From positions 5,890,001 to 5,954,000 of the forward strand of contig NZ_CP197465.1 in NCBI RefSeq assembly GCF_052180275.1: a stretch of DNA of 64,000 nucleotides, written 5' to 3'. Made by a program: the position numbers and the translations under genes. How positions within the stretch are numbered: the first letter of the stretch is position 1; every line of letters begins with the position of its first letter. A model generated the notes under the pieces. That model saw only the letters and a list, made by a program, of their open reading frames with translations. It had not been told where the DNA came from and ran no database searches. Shown here in pieces: positions 35,446 through 43,773 of this stretch. Source of the stretch: Kumtagia sp052180275. Its GTDB lineage: Bacteria; Pseudomonadota; Alphaproteobacteria; Rhizobiales; Rhizobiaceae.

Positions 35446-35937
35446 GTGAAAGATCCGGATATCGTCGAGGTCGCGCGCCAGTCCGGCGTGCCGGCGTCCA
35501 CGCTTCGTTTCTACGAGGAAAAGGGGCTCGTCGCATCGGTCGGCAGGCGCGGCCTCAAGCGGCTGTTCGACCCCGGCATCTTCGAGCGTCTAGCTCTGAT
35601 CTCCCTGGCGCGCGCCTCCGGATTCTCGCTGGACGAGATCAGGGACATGCTGGCGGCAGACGGCAGGCCAAGCTTCGACCGCGCACGGCTGACGGCGAAA
35701 GCCGAAGAACTCGACCACACGATCCAGCGGCTGACAGCGATGCGCGAGGGGCTGCGCCATGCAGCGGCATGTCCGGCGCCGAGCCTGATGGAATGTCCGA
35801 CATTCCGCCGCATGGTGCGGCTGGCCGGCGCCGGCGCCTTCGAACCGCCTCCGAAGCAGGCATTCAAGGCAGAGCAGGTTACCGCGCCTGCCCTCCCAGC
35901 CGCCGCATCATCCGCTGCCCCTGCGCGACGCCGATGA
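35446..35937 (+). CDS. MerR-family transcriptional regulator
   Basis: The 163-residue protein starts at GTG (KDPDIVEVARQSGVPASTLR) with GAGG 7 nt upstream. The MerR HTH reads VARQSGVPASTLRFYEEKGLV and is followed by RLFDPGIFERLALISLARASGFSLDEI and a coiled-coil dimerisation helix. Two Cys in ACPAPSLMECPTF lie near the C-terminus; the four-Cys SoxR cluster is absent. Its likely target is the divergent methyltransferase promoter. The 3' end overlaps the convergent LysR gene by 59 bp. Confidence 0.83.
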   Translation: MKDPDIVEVARQSGVPASTLRFYEEKGLVASVGRRGLKRLFDPGIFERLALISLARASGFSLDEIRDMLAADGRPSFDRARLTAKAEELDHTIQRLTAMREGLRHAAACPAPSLMECPTFRRMVRLAGAGAFEPPPKQAFKAEQVTAPALPAAASSAAPARRR

Positions 35938-36802
35938 AGTCGCGGGCGGCCTGGGTGAGGCCCGACCCGCGCCGCCACACCATGCCGACCTGCACGACCG
36001 GCAGCGAGCCGGAAATGTCGCGCGACTCGATGCGGTCACCTTCCAGCGACCACGGCCGGTAGACGAGATCGGGCAGCAGCGCGATACCGGCTCCGGTCGC
36101 GACGAGGCTACGCACCGCCTCGACCGAGCGCGTGCGGAAGGCAACGTGTGGCCGGGCGCCGAGGGCCGCCAGAAGCTTGCCAGTGTTCTCCTCGATCTCG
36201 TCGACGGTCAACATGATCAGCGGTTCGGTGACAATATCGTTGATGCCGATGATGTCGGCGCTGGACAATGGGTGCCCGAGCGGCAGCCACAGGCGATAGG
36301 GCGACACTTCGAGGATTTCCGCCTGCAACGCCATGCGGTCGCGCAGATTGGAGATGACCATCACCGCGACGTCGAGTTCGCCGCCGACCAGCAGATGCTC
36401 CAGATAGTCACCATTGTCCTCGATCGCGCCGATCTCGACGCCCGGAAAACCACGGCGATAACGCGCCAGCAGGTCGGACAGCACGTACCCAGCGACCAGG
36501 GATGTGACACCGAGTTGCAGCCTTCCGCCGCCCCGCTCCTGATGTCCGGAAAAGGTGCGGCGCGCGTCGGAAACGTCGGCGAGGATTTTTGTCGCGTGGC
36601 GGAGGAACTGATGGCCCTTGTGGGTAATGGTGAGGCCACGCGGGTGGCGGTCGAACAGTTCGACGCCGAGGTCGCCCTCGAGTTCCTTCACCGCTTCGGT
36701 GACTGAGGACTGCGAAATCGAAAGGTTTTGGGCGGCACGCGATACCGAGCCTTGCTCGGCCACCGCCACGAAGAACTGCAACTGCCTGAGAGTGAACGCC
36801 AT
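35879..36802 (-). CDS. LysR-family transcriptional regulator
   Basis: The 307-residue protein begins MAFTLRQLQFFVAVAEQGSVS. It has the LysR HTH (NLSISQSSVTEAVKELEGDLG) and an effector domain with LQLGVTSLVAGYVLSDLLAR and GELDVAVMVI. A GTG five codons upstream is an alternative start. The target is unknown. It is convergent with the MerR gene (59-bp overlap) and is followed upstream by a DeoR-family gene in the same orientation, 48 bp away. Confidence 0.85.
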   Translation of the reverse strand: MAFTLRQLQFFVAVAEQGSVSRAAQNLSISQSSVTEAVKELEGDLGVELFDRHPRGLTITHKGHQFLRHATKILADVSDARRTFSGHQERGGGRLQLGVTSLVAGYVLSDLLARYRRGFPGVEIGAIEDNGDYLEHLLVGGELDVAVMVISNLRDRMALQAEILEVSPYRLWLPLGHPLSSADIIGINDIVTEPLIMLTVDEIEENTGKLLAALGARPHVAFRTRSVEAVRSLVATGAGIALLPDLVYRPWSLEGDRIESRDISGSLPVVQVGMVWRRGSGLTQAARDFIGVAQGQRMMRRLGGQAR

Positions 36803-36849
36803 CCGCCGAATAGACACCGGCCCGCCCGACTTGGAAAGTCGGGAGGCTC

Positions 36850-37614
36850 CTACGGGCTTGCGATGGTCAGCTTCGCGCCGGCCTTGTCGATCGCGTGCCC
36901 CACGTCGCGCGGCGGAAGCCGGTCGGTGACGATTTCACCAAAACCGTCGAAGCCGCAGACCTGCACCAGCCCCTGCCGGCCAAACTTGGTGTGGTCGGTG
37001 ACGACGACGCGGCGCGCGCCGCGCGTCAACACCATGCGCGCGAACTCGGCCTCCTCCAGGTCGTAATCCATCACGCCCATGACCGCGTCGACGGCACCGG
37101 TGCTGATCACCGCATGGTTGACGCTGAAGCGGCTGACGAAATCCACCGCCGAGCCGCCGAAGGCCGCGCCGGAATCGCTGCGCAGCTCGCCGCCGGCCAT
37201 ATAGACCTTGTTGCCGTTGACGGTGGCCAGCGTGCGGGCGATGTCGGACGAATTGGTGATGACGGTCAGGCGCCGGTGGCTGAGCAGCTCGCGGGCGAGG
37301 AAGCTGGTCGTGGTGCCGGTGTCCAGCATCACCGAATCGCCATCGCCGATGGTGGTTGCAACCGCCCTGGCGATGGCCCGCTTGGCTTCGGCGTTCTCGC
37401 GCATGCGGCGCTCGAACGGCGCCTCGCCCGCCAGCGCCGGCAGGCCGATCGCCCCATGCATCTTCAGCACCGAGCCGTCGCCGGTGAGCGGCTTCACATC
37501 GCGGCGCACGGTCTCCAGCGAGACGTTGAGCTTGGCGGCCAGATCGGCGATGGTGATGGTGCCGGCTTCCTGCACGAGGCGGAGGATTTCACCGTGGCGC
37601 TTTGAATGGTTCAT
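36850..37614 (-). CDS. DeoR/GlpR-family transcriptional regulator
   Basis: The 254-residue protein has an N-terminal winged HTH (ITIADLAAKLNVSLETVRRDV) and the sugar-phosphate sensor domain with VMLDTGTTTSFLARELLSHRRLTVITNS and VVVTDHTKFGRQGL. DeoR-type proteins usually respond to phosphorylated sugars or polyols. It is divergent from the choline-kinase-like gene, with an inverted repeat between them, so that gene may be the target. Confidence 0.88.
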   Translation of the reverse strand: MNHSKRHGEILRLVQEAGTITIADLAAKLNVSLETVRRDVKPLTGDGSVLKMHGAIGLPALAGEAPFERRMRENAEAKRAIARAVATTIGDGDSVMLDTGTTTSFLARELLSHRRLTVITNSSDIARTLATVNGNKVYMAGGELRSDSGAAFGGSAVDFVSRFSVNHAVISTGAVDAVMGVMDYDLEEAEFARMVLTRGARRVVVTDHTKFGRQGLVQVCGFDGFGEIVTDRLPPRDVGHAIDKAGAKLTIASP

Positions 37615-37723
37615 GCTGGTCTCGCCGTCGCGAATTTTTCCCCTGACCGGTTCTTAGGCGAACAACCGCCTTATGACAATAAATTCGGCACGTTTTCAGG
37701 CAAAAACACAGAAATAACCACGC

Positions 37724-37742
37724 AGTTGATTGACTCAACTGA
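37724..37742. promoter_or_regulatory. Inverted repeat between deoR-like and kinase genes
   Basis: CAGTTGA-TTGAC-TCAACTG is a perfect 7+5+7 dyad located 45 bp before the kinase start and 110 bp before the DeoR-family start. It is a candidate operator for the DeoR-family protein. Confidence 0.45.
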
Positions 37743-37786
37743 AACAGCGAAAGAAACTCGCGCCACGCAGCCAGAAAAGGACCGGC

Positions 37787-38665
37787 ATGAGCGCCATCGA
37801 AGACCGCATCCGCGCATTGCCGCTGTGGAAGAGCCGGATAACGATCGAGCCCCTGAAAGGTGGCCTCAGCAACGAGAGTTTCCTTATCACCGAATCCGGC
37901 GGCAGGCACGTGGTGCGCATCGGCCGCGACTTCCCTTTCCACCATGTTTTTCGCGAGCGCGAGATCATGGCGGCGCGCGCTGCCCACTCGGCCGGCTTCG
38001 GTCCCGAGGTGCGGTATGCCGAGCCGGGCATCATGGTCACGGAATTCCTCGGCGCTAAGACTTTTGATGGCGGCGACGTGCGCGCCAATGCACCGCGCAT
38101 CGCCGCGCTGGTGCGGCGTTTCCACGAGGAGATGCCGCGCCACGTTTCGGGCGCCGGTTTCATGTTCTGGGTTTTTCACGTGCTGCGCGACTATGCCCGC
38201 ACGCTGGAAGCCGGCGGCAGCCGGATGAAGAGCGAACTGCCGCGTTTCCTGGCTCTCGCCGACGAGCTTGAGGCCGCGCAAAAACCGCTGCCGATCGTCT
38301 TCGGCCACAATGACCTGTTGCCAGCCAACTTCCTCGATGACGGCGAAAAGCTCTGGCTGATCGACTTCGAATATGCCGGTTTCAACACGGCGATGTTCGA
38401 CCTGGCGGGCACAGCGTCCAATGCCGGCATGACCGAGACCGAGGCCGACGCCCTGCTCTCGCTCTATTTCGGCGCCGAGCCGGACGCAGCGCTTCGCCGC
38501 GCCCACGCCGCCATGCAATGCGCCTCGCTGCTGCGCGAGGTGATGTGGGGCCTCGTCTCCGAACTCCACATGCAGGCCCCCGGCGTCGACTACGGCGCCT
38601 ACACGGCCGAGAATCTCGAAAAGCTGGATGCCACGCTGGAGCGCTATCGTTCGACGTTCGGATAG
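37787..38665 (+). CDS. Choline/ethanolamine kinase-like phosphotransferase
   Basis: The 292-residue protein begins MSAIEDRIRALPLWKS with AAAAGGA upstream. It is an APH/ChoK-fold kinase with LKGGLSNESFLI near the N-terminus, the catalytic Brenner motif FGHNDLLPANFL near residue 170 and the metal-binding LWLIDFEYAGFN. This layout is closest to choline kinases. The substrate could be choline, ethanolamine or another small alcohol. A divergent DeoR-family gene suggests metabolite control. Confidence 0.8.
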   Translation: MSAIEDRIRALPLWKSRITIEPLKGGLSNESFLITESGGRHVVRIGRDFPFHHVFREREIMAARAAHSAGFGPEVRYAEPGIMVTEFLGAKTFDGGDVRANAPRIAALVRRFHEEMPRHVSGAGFMFWVFHVLRDYARTLEAGGSRMKSELPRFLALADELEAAQKPLPIVFGHNDLLPANFLDDGEKLWLIDFEYAGFNTAMFDLAGTASNAGMTETEADALLSLYFGAEPDAALRRAHAAMQCASLLREVMWGLVSELHMQAPGVDYGAYTAENLEKLDATLERYRSTFG

Positions 38666-38737
38666 TCGCGCCGAATTGCGCTTAACCATCCGGCGCGCTG
38701 TGATAGCCTGCCTCTTACCAAGCTGAGGAGCGCACCC

Positions 38738-39367
38738 ATGGCCACGCATTTCGTGGAAGGCGAGACGATCGACGTCGGTTTCGACGGCAAGAAATGCATT
38801 CATTCCCGCAATTGCGTGCTCGGGCACCCGGAAGTTTTCGTGCCGAACGCTCCGGGCGAATGGATTCATCCCGAAGCAGCGTCCGCGGAGGCGATCGTAC
38901 GGGTCGCGGAAAACTGTCCCTCGGGCGCCATCACCTATCGCCGCAAGGATGGCGGGCCGGCCGAGGCGCCGCCGGTGGTCAATCTTGTCCGCATCCGTGA
39001 AAACGGGCCGCTGGCGATCAACGCCGAGATGGTGATCGATGGCGAGACGGTGCTGCGGGCGACCCTCTGCCGATGCGGTGCATCCGCCAGAAAGCCGTTC
39101 TGCGACGGCAGCCACACCAAGGCCGGCTTCACGGCCACCGGCGAACCGGCCATCAAGGACTCGCAGCCGCTTGCGGCGCGCAACGGGCCGGTGAAAGTCG
39201 CGCCACAGCCGAACGGACCGCTACGCCTCGACGGCAATCTGGAGATCGTCTCCGGCACCGGCCACACGATCGACCGCGTCACCCGCGCCTTCCTCTGCCG
39301 CTGCGGGCATTCGCAGAACAAGCCGTTCTGCGACGGCAGCCATAAAGCGGCAGGATTCGTCGGATAA
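38738..39367 (+). CDS. Divergent ferredoxin-like domain fused to two CDGSH iron-sulfur domains
   Basis: The 209-residue protein starts with a Fer4_19-type domain (CIHSRNCVLGHPEVF and ENCPSGAITY). Two CDGSH zinc-finger-like [2Fe-2S] motifs follow: CRCGASARKPFCDGSH near residue 111 and CRCGHSQNKPFCDGSH near 186. Each has the 3-Cys-1-His ligand set of mitoNEET-type clusters. It is probably a cytosolic electron carrier or cluster donor; the biological role is not known. GAGGAG precedes the ATG. Confidence 0.87.
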   Translation: MATHFVEGETIDVGFDGKKCIHSRNCVLGHPEVFVPNAPGEWIHPEAASAEAIVRVAENCPSGAITYRRKDGGPAEAPPVVNLVRIRENGPLAINAEMVIDGETVLRATLCRCGASARKPFCDGSHTKAGFTATGEPAIKDSQPLAARNGPVKVAPQPNGPLRLDGNLEIVSGTGHTIDRVTRAFLCRCGHSQNKPFCDGSHKAAGFVG

Positions 39368-39377
39368 CGCCCGCCGC

Positions 39378-39869
39378 ATGAAGAGTATTTCCGTCCATCG
39401 CCGCTGGTTCCTATCCGGAAGCGTCGCCATGCTCGGTCTTGCGGCAGCGGGCTGCCGCAGCACCGTGCAGGAGGTCGGCGAGGGCGCCGGTGCCTCGGTG
39501 GCCGGTCAAAGCGTGCTCGCGCAAATCCGTTCGTCGAACGGCCTGCCGCCGCTGGTCGTCGACCAGACACTGGAACAGGCAGCACTGCACCAGGCTGGCT
39601 ACATGGCCCGCAGCGGGCGCATGGCGCACACCACCGGCTGGGGCAAGGATTTCGTCTCGCGCATGCGCGCCGATGGGGTCCGCGGCGCGGCAGCCGAGAA
39701 TATCGCTTATGGCGACATGGACCCACCGGAAGTGTTTTCGCGCTGGATGAATTCCGCCGGCCACCGCCGCAACATGCTCGACCCGGCTTTTTCGCGGTTC
39801 GGGCTGGCCTATGTTCGCGATGCCGCCAATCCGAAGCGCCGCTACTGGGCGCTGGTGCTGGCGAGCTGA
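39378..39869 (+). CDS. CAP/SCP-domain lipoprotein
   Basis: The 163-residue protein has a signal with the lipobox LAAAGC near residue 26, so it is probably a membrane-anchored lipoprotein. The CAP (SCP/PR-1) fold shows DQTLEQAALHQAGYMARSGRMAHT, GAAAENIAYG and VFSRWMNSAGHRRNMLDP. Bacterial CAP proteins are of mostly unknown function. It starts 10 bp after the CDGSH gene and may be cotranscribed. Confidence 0.85.
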   Translation: MKSISVHRRWFLSGSVAMLGLAAAGCRSTVQEVGEGAGASVAGQSVLAQIRSSNGLPPLVVDQTLEQAALHQAGYMARSGRMAHTTGWGKDFVSRMRADGVRGAAAENIAYGDMDPPEVFSRWMNSAGHRRNMLDPAFSRFGLAYVRDAANPKRRYWALVLAS

Positions 39870-39915
39870 CGAGTTCACCGGAAAGCCGCCAAGAACGAAC
39901 TTCAATTCTGGGTAA

Positions 39916-40173
39916 TCAATCGGCCTGTACCGGCACGAGCATCGGCCGGTAGACGACGATCGGACCATCCCAGCGGTCGAAATCCGAATCGTAGCGCCGC
40001 GCGGCGCTGCGGGCGAGATCGATGCGTTGCAGGCACTCGGCAAAGGCGTCAGTACGCGCCCGAAACCCATAGCCGCGGCATTTATCTTCGTCGGCGGCAC
40101 GCTGCTGTTCCGCCGTCATACAGCCTGAGCACAGGGCGGCGATGCCCGCCACAATCAGGGCCTTGCGCCACAT
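39916..40173 (-). CDS. Small predicted lipoprotein
   Basis: This 85-residue protein begins MWRKALIVAGIAALCSGC, a signal with lipobox LCSGC, so it is membrane-anchored. GAGGAG lies 7 nt before the ATG. The rest contains CRGYGFRARTDAFAECLQRI with two Cys. I do not recognise a function; similar small YjbF/DUF-type lipoproteins are common in rhizobia. Confidence 0.7.
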   Translation of the reverse strand: MWRKALIVAGIAALCSGCMTAEQQRAADEDKCRGYGFRARTDAFAECLQRIDLARSAARRYDSDFDRWDGPIVVYRPMLVPVQAD

Positions 40174-40253
40174 GGCTGCTCTCCTCATTCGAATCCTGAA
40201 TTGAATAGTATACTTTATTCGGCCGAGGAAGAGGGACCGAAGCCGCTCTGCCG

Positions 40254-41537
40254 TCAGGCCGGCGGCGTATGCCGCCGCTCAACCGTTCCGGGTCTTCCGG
40301 CAAGCATCAGTTTCGTCGCCCGCTTCTCGCGCTCGGCGACAACCTTGCCGCGCGAAATCACGCAAAGCCGCTCGGCGCGCAGGCGCAGCGCTTCGACACG
40401 GTTGCCGGCGTCGAGCACGACGAGGCTGGCGCGTTTTCCCACCTCCAGGCCGAGATGGTCGAGGCCGAGGATTTCGGCGTTGACCTTCGTCACCATGTCG
40501 AAGCAATGCGCCATGTCGGCGGGGCTGGTCAGTTGCGCGACATGCAGGCCCATGAAGGCGACGTCCAGCATGTCGGCGGTGCCCAGCGGATACCACGGGT
40601 CGAGCACGCAATCCTGGCCCCAGCCAACGCGGATGCCATGCTTCAGCATCTCCGGCACGCGGGTCAGGCCGCGCCGCTTCGGATAGGTGTCGTGTCGGCC
40701 CTGGATGACGATGTTGATCAGCGGGTTGGGGATTGCCGAGACGCTCGCTTCGGCGATCAGCGGCAGCAGTTTTGAGACGTAATAATTGTCCATGGAGTGC
40801 ATAGAGGTGAGGTGCGAGCCGGCCACCCTGCCCTGCAGGCCCAGCCGCTGCGTCTCATAGGCAAGCTGCTCGATATGGCGCGACATCGGATCGTCGGTCT
40901 CGTCGCAATGGACATCGACCATCAGCCCGCGCTTCTCGGCGATCTCGCAAAGCTCGGTAACCGAACGGCGGCCGTCCTCCATGGTGCGCTCGAAATGCGG
41001 GATGCCGCCGACCACGTCGACGCCCATGTCCAGCGCGCGCAACGTGTTTTCGCGGGCGGTCGGGTCGCGGTAAAATCCGTCCTGCGGGAAGGCGACAAGC
41101 TGCAGGTCGATATAAGGCGCAACGGTCTTCTTCACGTCGAGCAGCGCCTCGACGGCGAGCAGCCGGTCGTCACAGGTGTCGACATGGGTACGGATGGCGA
41201 GCAGGCCCATCGAGACCGCCCAGTCGCAATAGGCGAGCGCGCGTTCCGTCACCGACTCGTGGGTGAGCAGCGGCTTCAGTTCGCCCCACAGCGCGATGCC
41301 TTCCAGCAGCGTGCCCGATGCATTGATGCGCGGGATGCCATAGGACAGCGTCGCATCCATGTGGAAATGCGGATCGACGAAGGGCTGCGAGACGAGGTTC
41401 CCCGTGGCATTGATGACGCGCCCCGCGTCCGCCTCGATGAGCGGCTCGATGGCGGTGATCGTTTCGCCCGAAATGCCGATATCGGCGACGCGGCCATCGG
41501 CAAGCGTGCCATCCTTGACGATCAGGTCAAATGTCAT
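40254..41537 (-). CDS. CodA-like amidohydrolase (cytosine deaminase family)
   Basis: The 427-residue protein has the length of E. coli CodA and aligns through most of it. Metal and active-site blocks: FVDPHFHMD (His57, His59), LQLVAFPQDGF, DVHCDETDDP, ASVSAIPNP and GQDCVLDPWYPLGTADML. The metal-binding Asp309 is kept, but the following residue, Asp314 in CodA, is Cys310, and the HDD of CodA reads QDC. The substrate may therefore differ from cytosine. Its ATG overlaps the upstream permease stop (ATGA), linking it to the BMP-type nucleoside importer. Confidence 0.85.
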   Translation of the reverse strand: MTFDLIVKDGTLADGRVADIGISGETITAIEPLIEADAGRVINATGNLVSQPFVDPHFHMDATLSYGIPRINASGTLLEGIALWGELKPLLTHESVTERALAYCDWAVSMGLLAIRTHVDTCDDRLLAVEALLDVKKTVAPYIDLQLVAFPQDGFYRDPTARENTLRALDMGVDVVGGIPHFERTMEDGRRSVTELCEIAEKRGLMVDVHCDETDDPMSRHIEQLAYETQRLGLQGRVAGSHLTSMHSMDNYYVSKLLPLIAEASVSAIPNPLINIVIQGRHDTYPKRRGLTRVPEMLKHGIRVGWGQDCVLDPWYPLGTADMLDVAFMGLHVAQLTSPADMAHCFDMVTKVNAEILGLDHLGLEVGKRASLVVLDAGNRVEALRLRAERLCVISRGKVVAEREKRATKLMLAGRPGTVERRHTPPA

Positions 41538-42475
41538 CTCTCGCCCTTCTGGTACGGGATCATCAGCGCCCTCGGATAGGTCGCCCGGCGCGCGACGAGC
41601 ACAAGCGCCAGGATGGACAGCACATAGGGCATCATCAAGAATATCTGGTAGGGCACGACGCCGCCGGTGATCTGCTGAAGCCGCACCTGGTAGGCATCGA
41701 AGGCGGCGAACAGGATGGCGCCGAGCAGCGCCTTGCCCGGCCGCCATGAACCGAACACCACCAGCGCGATGCAGATCCAGCCACGGCCGTTGATCATCTC
41801 GAAGAAGAACGAGTTGAAGGCCGACATGGTCAGGAAGGCGCCTCCGACCGCCATCAGCGCGCTTCCGGCCATGACCGCGCCGATGCGGATGCCACTGACG
41901 GAAATGCCTTGCGCCTCGACCGCCGAGGGGTTCTCGCCGGCGGCGCGCATGGCGAGCCCCAGCGGTGTGCGATAAAACACCCAGGCGACGACGGCAACGC
42001 TGGCGAAGGCCAGATAGGTCAGCGGCGTCTGCGAGAACAGCGCCTCGCCGAGGATCGGTATCTGCGACAGGCCGGGAATCGGCAGCGGCGAAAAAGGTTC
42101 GATCTTCGGCGGCGAGGTGACTTCGGGAAGCACCAGGCGGTAGGTGAAATAGGTGAGGCTGGTGGCGAGCAGCGTGATGCCGATGCCGACCACATGCTGC
42201 GACAGGCCGAGCGGCACGGTGAGCAGGCCGTGCAGCAGCCCGAACAGCGCGCCGGACACCGCCGCCACGGCAACCCCGGTCCACAGGTCCCCGCCGGAGT
42301 AGACGGTGAACCAGCCGGCGAAGGCGCCGACCGTCATGATGCCTTCGATGCCGAGGTTGAGCACGCCGGCGCGCTCGCAGATCAACTCGCCCATGGTAGC
42401 GAAGATCAGCGGCGAGGCGATGCGGATCGCGGCGACCCAGAACGAGGCTGTGAGCAGGATGTCGAGGGCTTGCAT
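41534..42475 (-). CDS. BMP-type (nucleoside) ABC transporter permease, YufQ-like
   Basis: The 313-residue permease begins MQALDILLTASFWVAAIR with GGAGG 5 nt upstream. It is of the BPD_transp_2 class: MGELICERAGVLNLGIEGIM near residue 30 is the typical block. LGLAMRAAGENPSAVEAQGI is the cytoplasmic coupling segment. It pairs with the upstream permease to import nucleosides or nucleobases. Confidence 0.88.
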   Translation of the reverse strand: MQALDILLTASFWVAAIRIASPLIFATMGELICERAGVLNLGIEGIMTVGAFAGWFTVYSGGDLWTGVAVAAVSGALFGLLHGLLTVPLGLSQHVVGIGITLLATSLTYFTYRLVLPEVTSPPKIEPFSPLPIPGLSQIPILGEALFSQTPLTYLAFASVAVVAWVFYRTPLGLAMRAAGENPSAVEAQGISVSGIRIGAVMAGSALMAVGGAFLTMSAFNSFFFEMINGRGWICIALVVFGSWRPGKALLGAILFAAFDAYQVRLQQITGGVVPYQIFLMMPYVLSILALVLVARRATYPRALMIPYQKGER

Positions 42476-42477
42476 CG

Positions 42478-43527
42478 TCACCTCCACCGCACCCGGAACC
42501 GCGACAGCAGGATCGCGACCACCATGGTCAGCAACGCGGTGGCGACCATGACGTCGGCGATATAGCTCGGCACGCCGGCGGAACGGCTCATGGCGTCGGC
42601 ACCGACAAAGATGCCGGCGACGAAGATCGCGGCGGCGACCACGCCGAGCGGATTGAGCATGGCAAGCATGGCCACCACGATGCCGGAATAGCCGTAGCCC
42701 GGCGACAGGTCGAGCGTCAGGTTGCCCTTCAGCCCGGCGACTTCCGAGAACCCTGCGAGCGCGGCCAACCCGCCGGACAGCAGCGCCGTCTTCATCAACA
42801 CCCGGTTGACCGGAATGCCGGCAAAACGCGCCGCGTCGGGATTGTGGCCAACCGCGCGCATTTCATAACCCAGCGCGGTCTTCTTCATGATGATCCAGAT
42901 CACGACCGCCGACACGATCGCGAGCACGAAACCGTAGTGCAGGCGCTTGCCCTGGATGATGCGCGGCAGTTGCGCAGCCTCGATCACCTTTCGCGATTGC
43001 GGCCAGCCGAGGCCGGTCGGGTCTTTCAGAACGCCTTCCAGCAGCATCGAGACGAACAGCAGGACAATGAAATTGAGCAGCAGTGTGGTGACCACCTCGT
43101 CGACGCCGAGTTTTGTCTTCAGCAGCGCCGGGCCCAGCAGCAGCAGCGCGCCTGCCAGCATAGCTGCCACCGCGATGACCGGAAGCAGCACATAGGACGG
43201 CCAAGGCAGCAGGCCGGTGCCGAGCACCACGGTAACGGCCCCGCCGATATACAGTTGTGCCTCGGCGCCGATGTTCCACAGCTTTGCCCTGAAGGCGACA
43301 GCGACCGCCAGCCCGATGAAGATCAGCGGGGTAGCGCGGGTCAAGGTCTCCAGCAGCGCGAATTGCGAACCGGCGGCTCCCCGCGCCACGAGCGTGAAGA
43401 CAGACAGCGGATCAGCTCCGGCCGCCAGCACCAGCAGCGCCGCAAAACCCAGCGTGACGAGGATCGCGCCGACCGGATAGAGCAGCGTCGCGGCAATCGA
43501 CGGCGCGGGCTTGGGCTCAAGGCGCAT
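42478..43527 (-). CDS. BMP-type (nucleoside) ABC transporter permease, YufP-like
   Basis: The 349-residue inner-membrane protein begins MRLEPKPAPSIAATLLYPVG. The BPD_transp_2 blocks are LAVAVAFRAKLWNIGAEAQL and ALGYEMRAVGHNPDAARFAG. About nine hydrophobic segments are present. It ends 2 bp before the next permease start. Upstream lies a palindromic repeat that separates it from the ATPase gene. Confidence 0.88.
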   Translation of the reverse strand: MRLEPKPAPSIAATLLYPVGAILVTLGFAALLVLAAGADPLSVFTLVARGAAGSQFALLETLTRATPLIFIGLAVAVAFRAKLWNIGAEAQLYIGGAVTVVLGTGLLPWPSYVLLPVIAVAAMLAGALLLLGPALLKTKLGVDEVVTTLLLNFIVLLFVSMLLEGVLKDPTGLGWPQSRKVIEAAQLPRIIQGKRLHYGFVLAIVSAVVIWIIMKKTALGYEMRAVGHNPDAARFAGIPVNRVLMKTALLSGGLAALAGFSEVAGLKGNLTLDLSPGYGYSGIVVAMLAMLNPLGVVAAAIFVAGIFVGADAMSRSAGVPSYIADVMVATALLTMVVAILLSRFRVRWR

Positions 43528-43576
43528 GGATAGTCTCTTGAGACAAGCAAGAGTATGGAGATGCTGGCGGGACAGT

Positions 43577-43735
43577 GCCCCCCTCTGTCCTGCCGGACAT
43601 CTCCCCCGCAAGGGGGGAGATTGCCAGCGTCACCGCTGCCGCTCTTCCTGCAACGTCGACGATTGGCGAAAGCGGAGATGACAGCCAATCTCCCCCCAAG
43701 CGGGGGAGATGTCCGGCAGGACAGAGGGGGGCAAC
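43577..43735. repeat. Paired palindromic repeat between ATPase and permease genes
   Basis: The arms 43577-43625 and 43685-43732 are inverted copies of the 18.2-kb element class (GTCCTGCCGGACATCTCCCCC). Each arm contains an internal hairpin. The core includes GTCGACGATTGGCG, which recurs in the core of the 57.7-kb element although its arms belong to the other class. Confidence 0.75.
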
Positions 43736-43773
43736 GTAGGGCGCCACCTCCCAACGTTTATTCGCCAAGCCAA

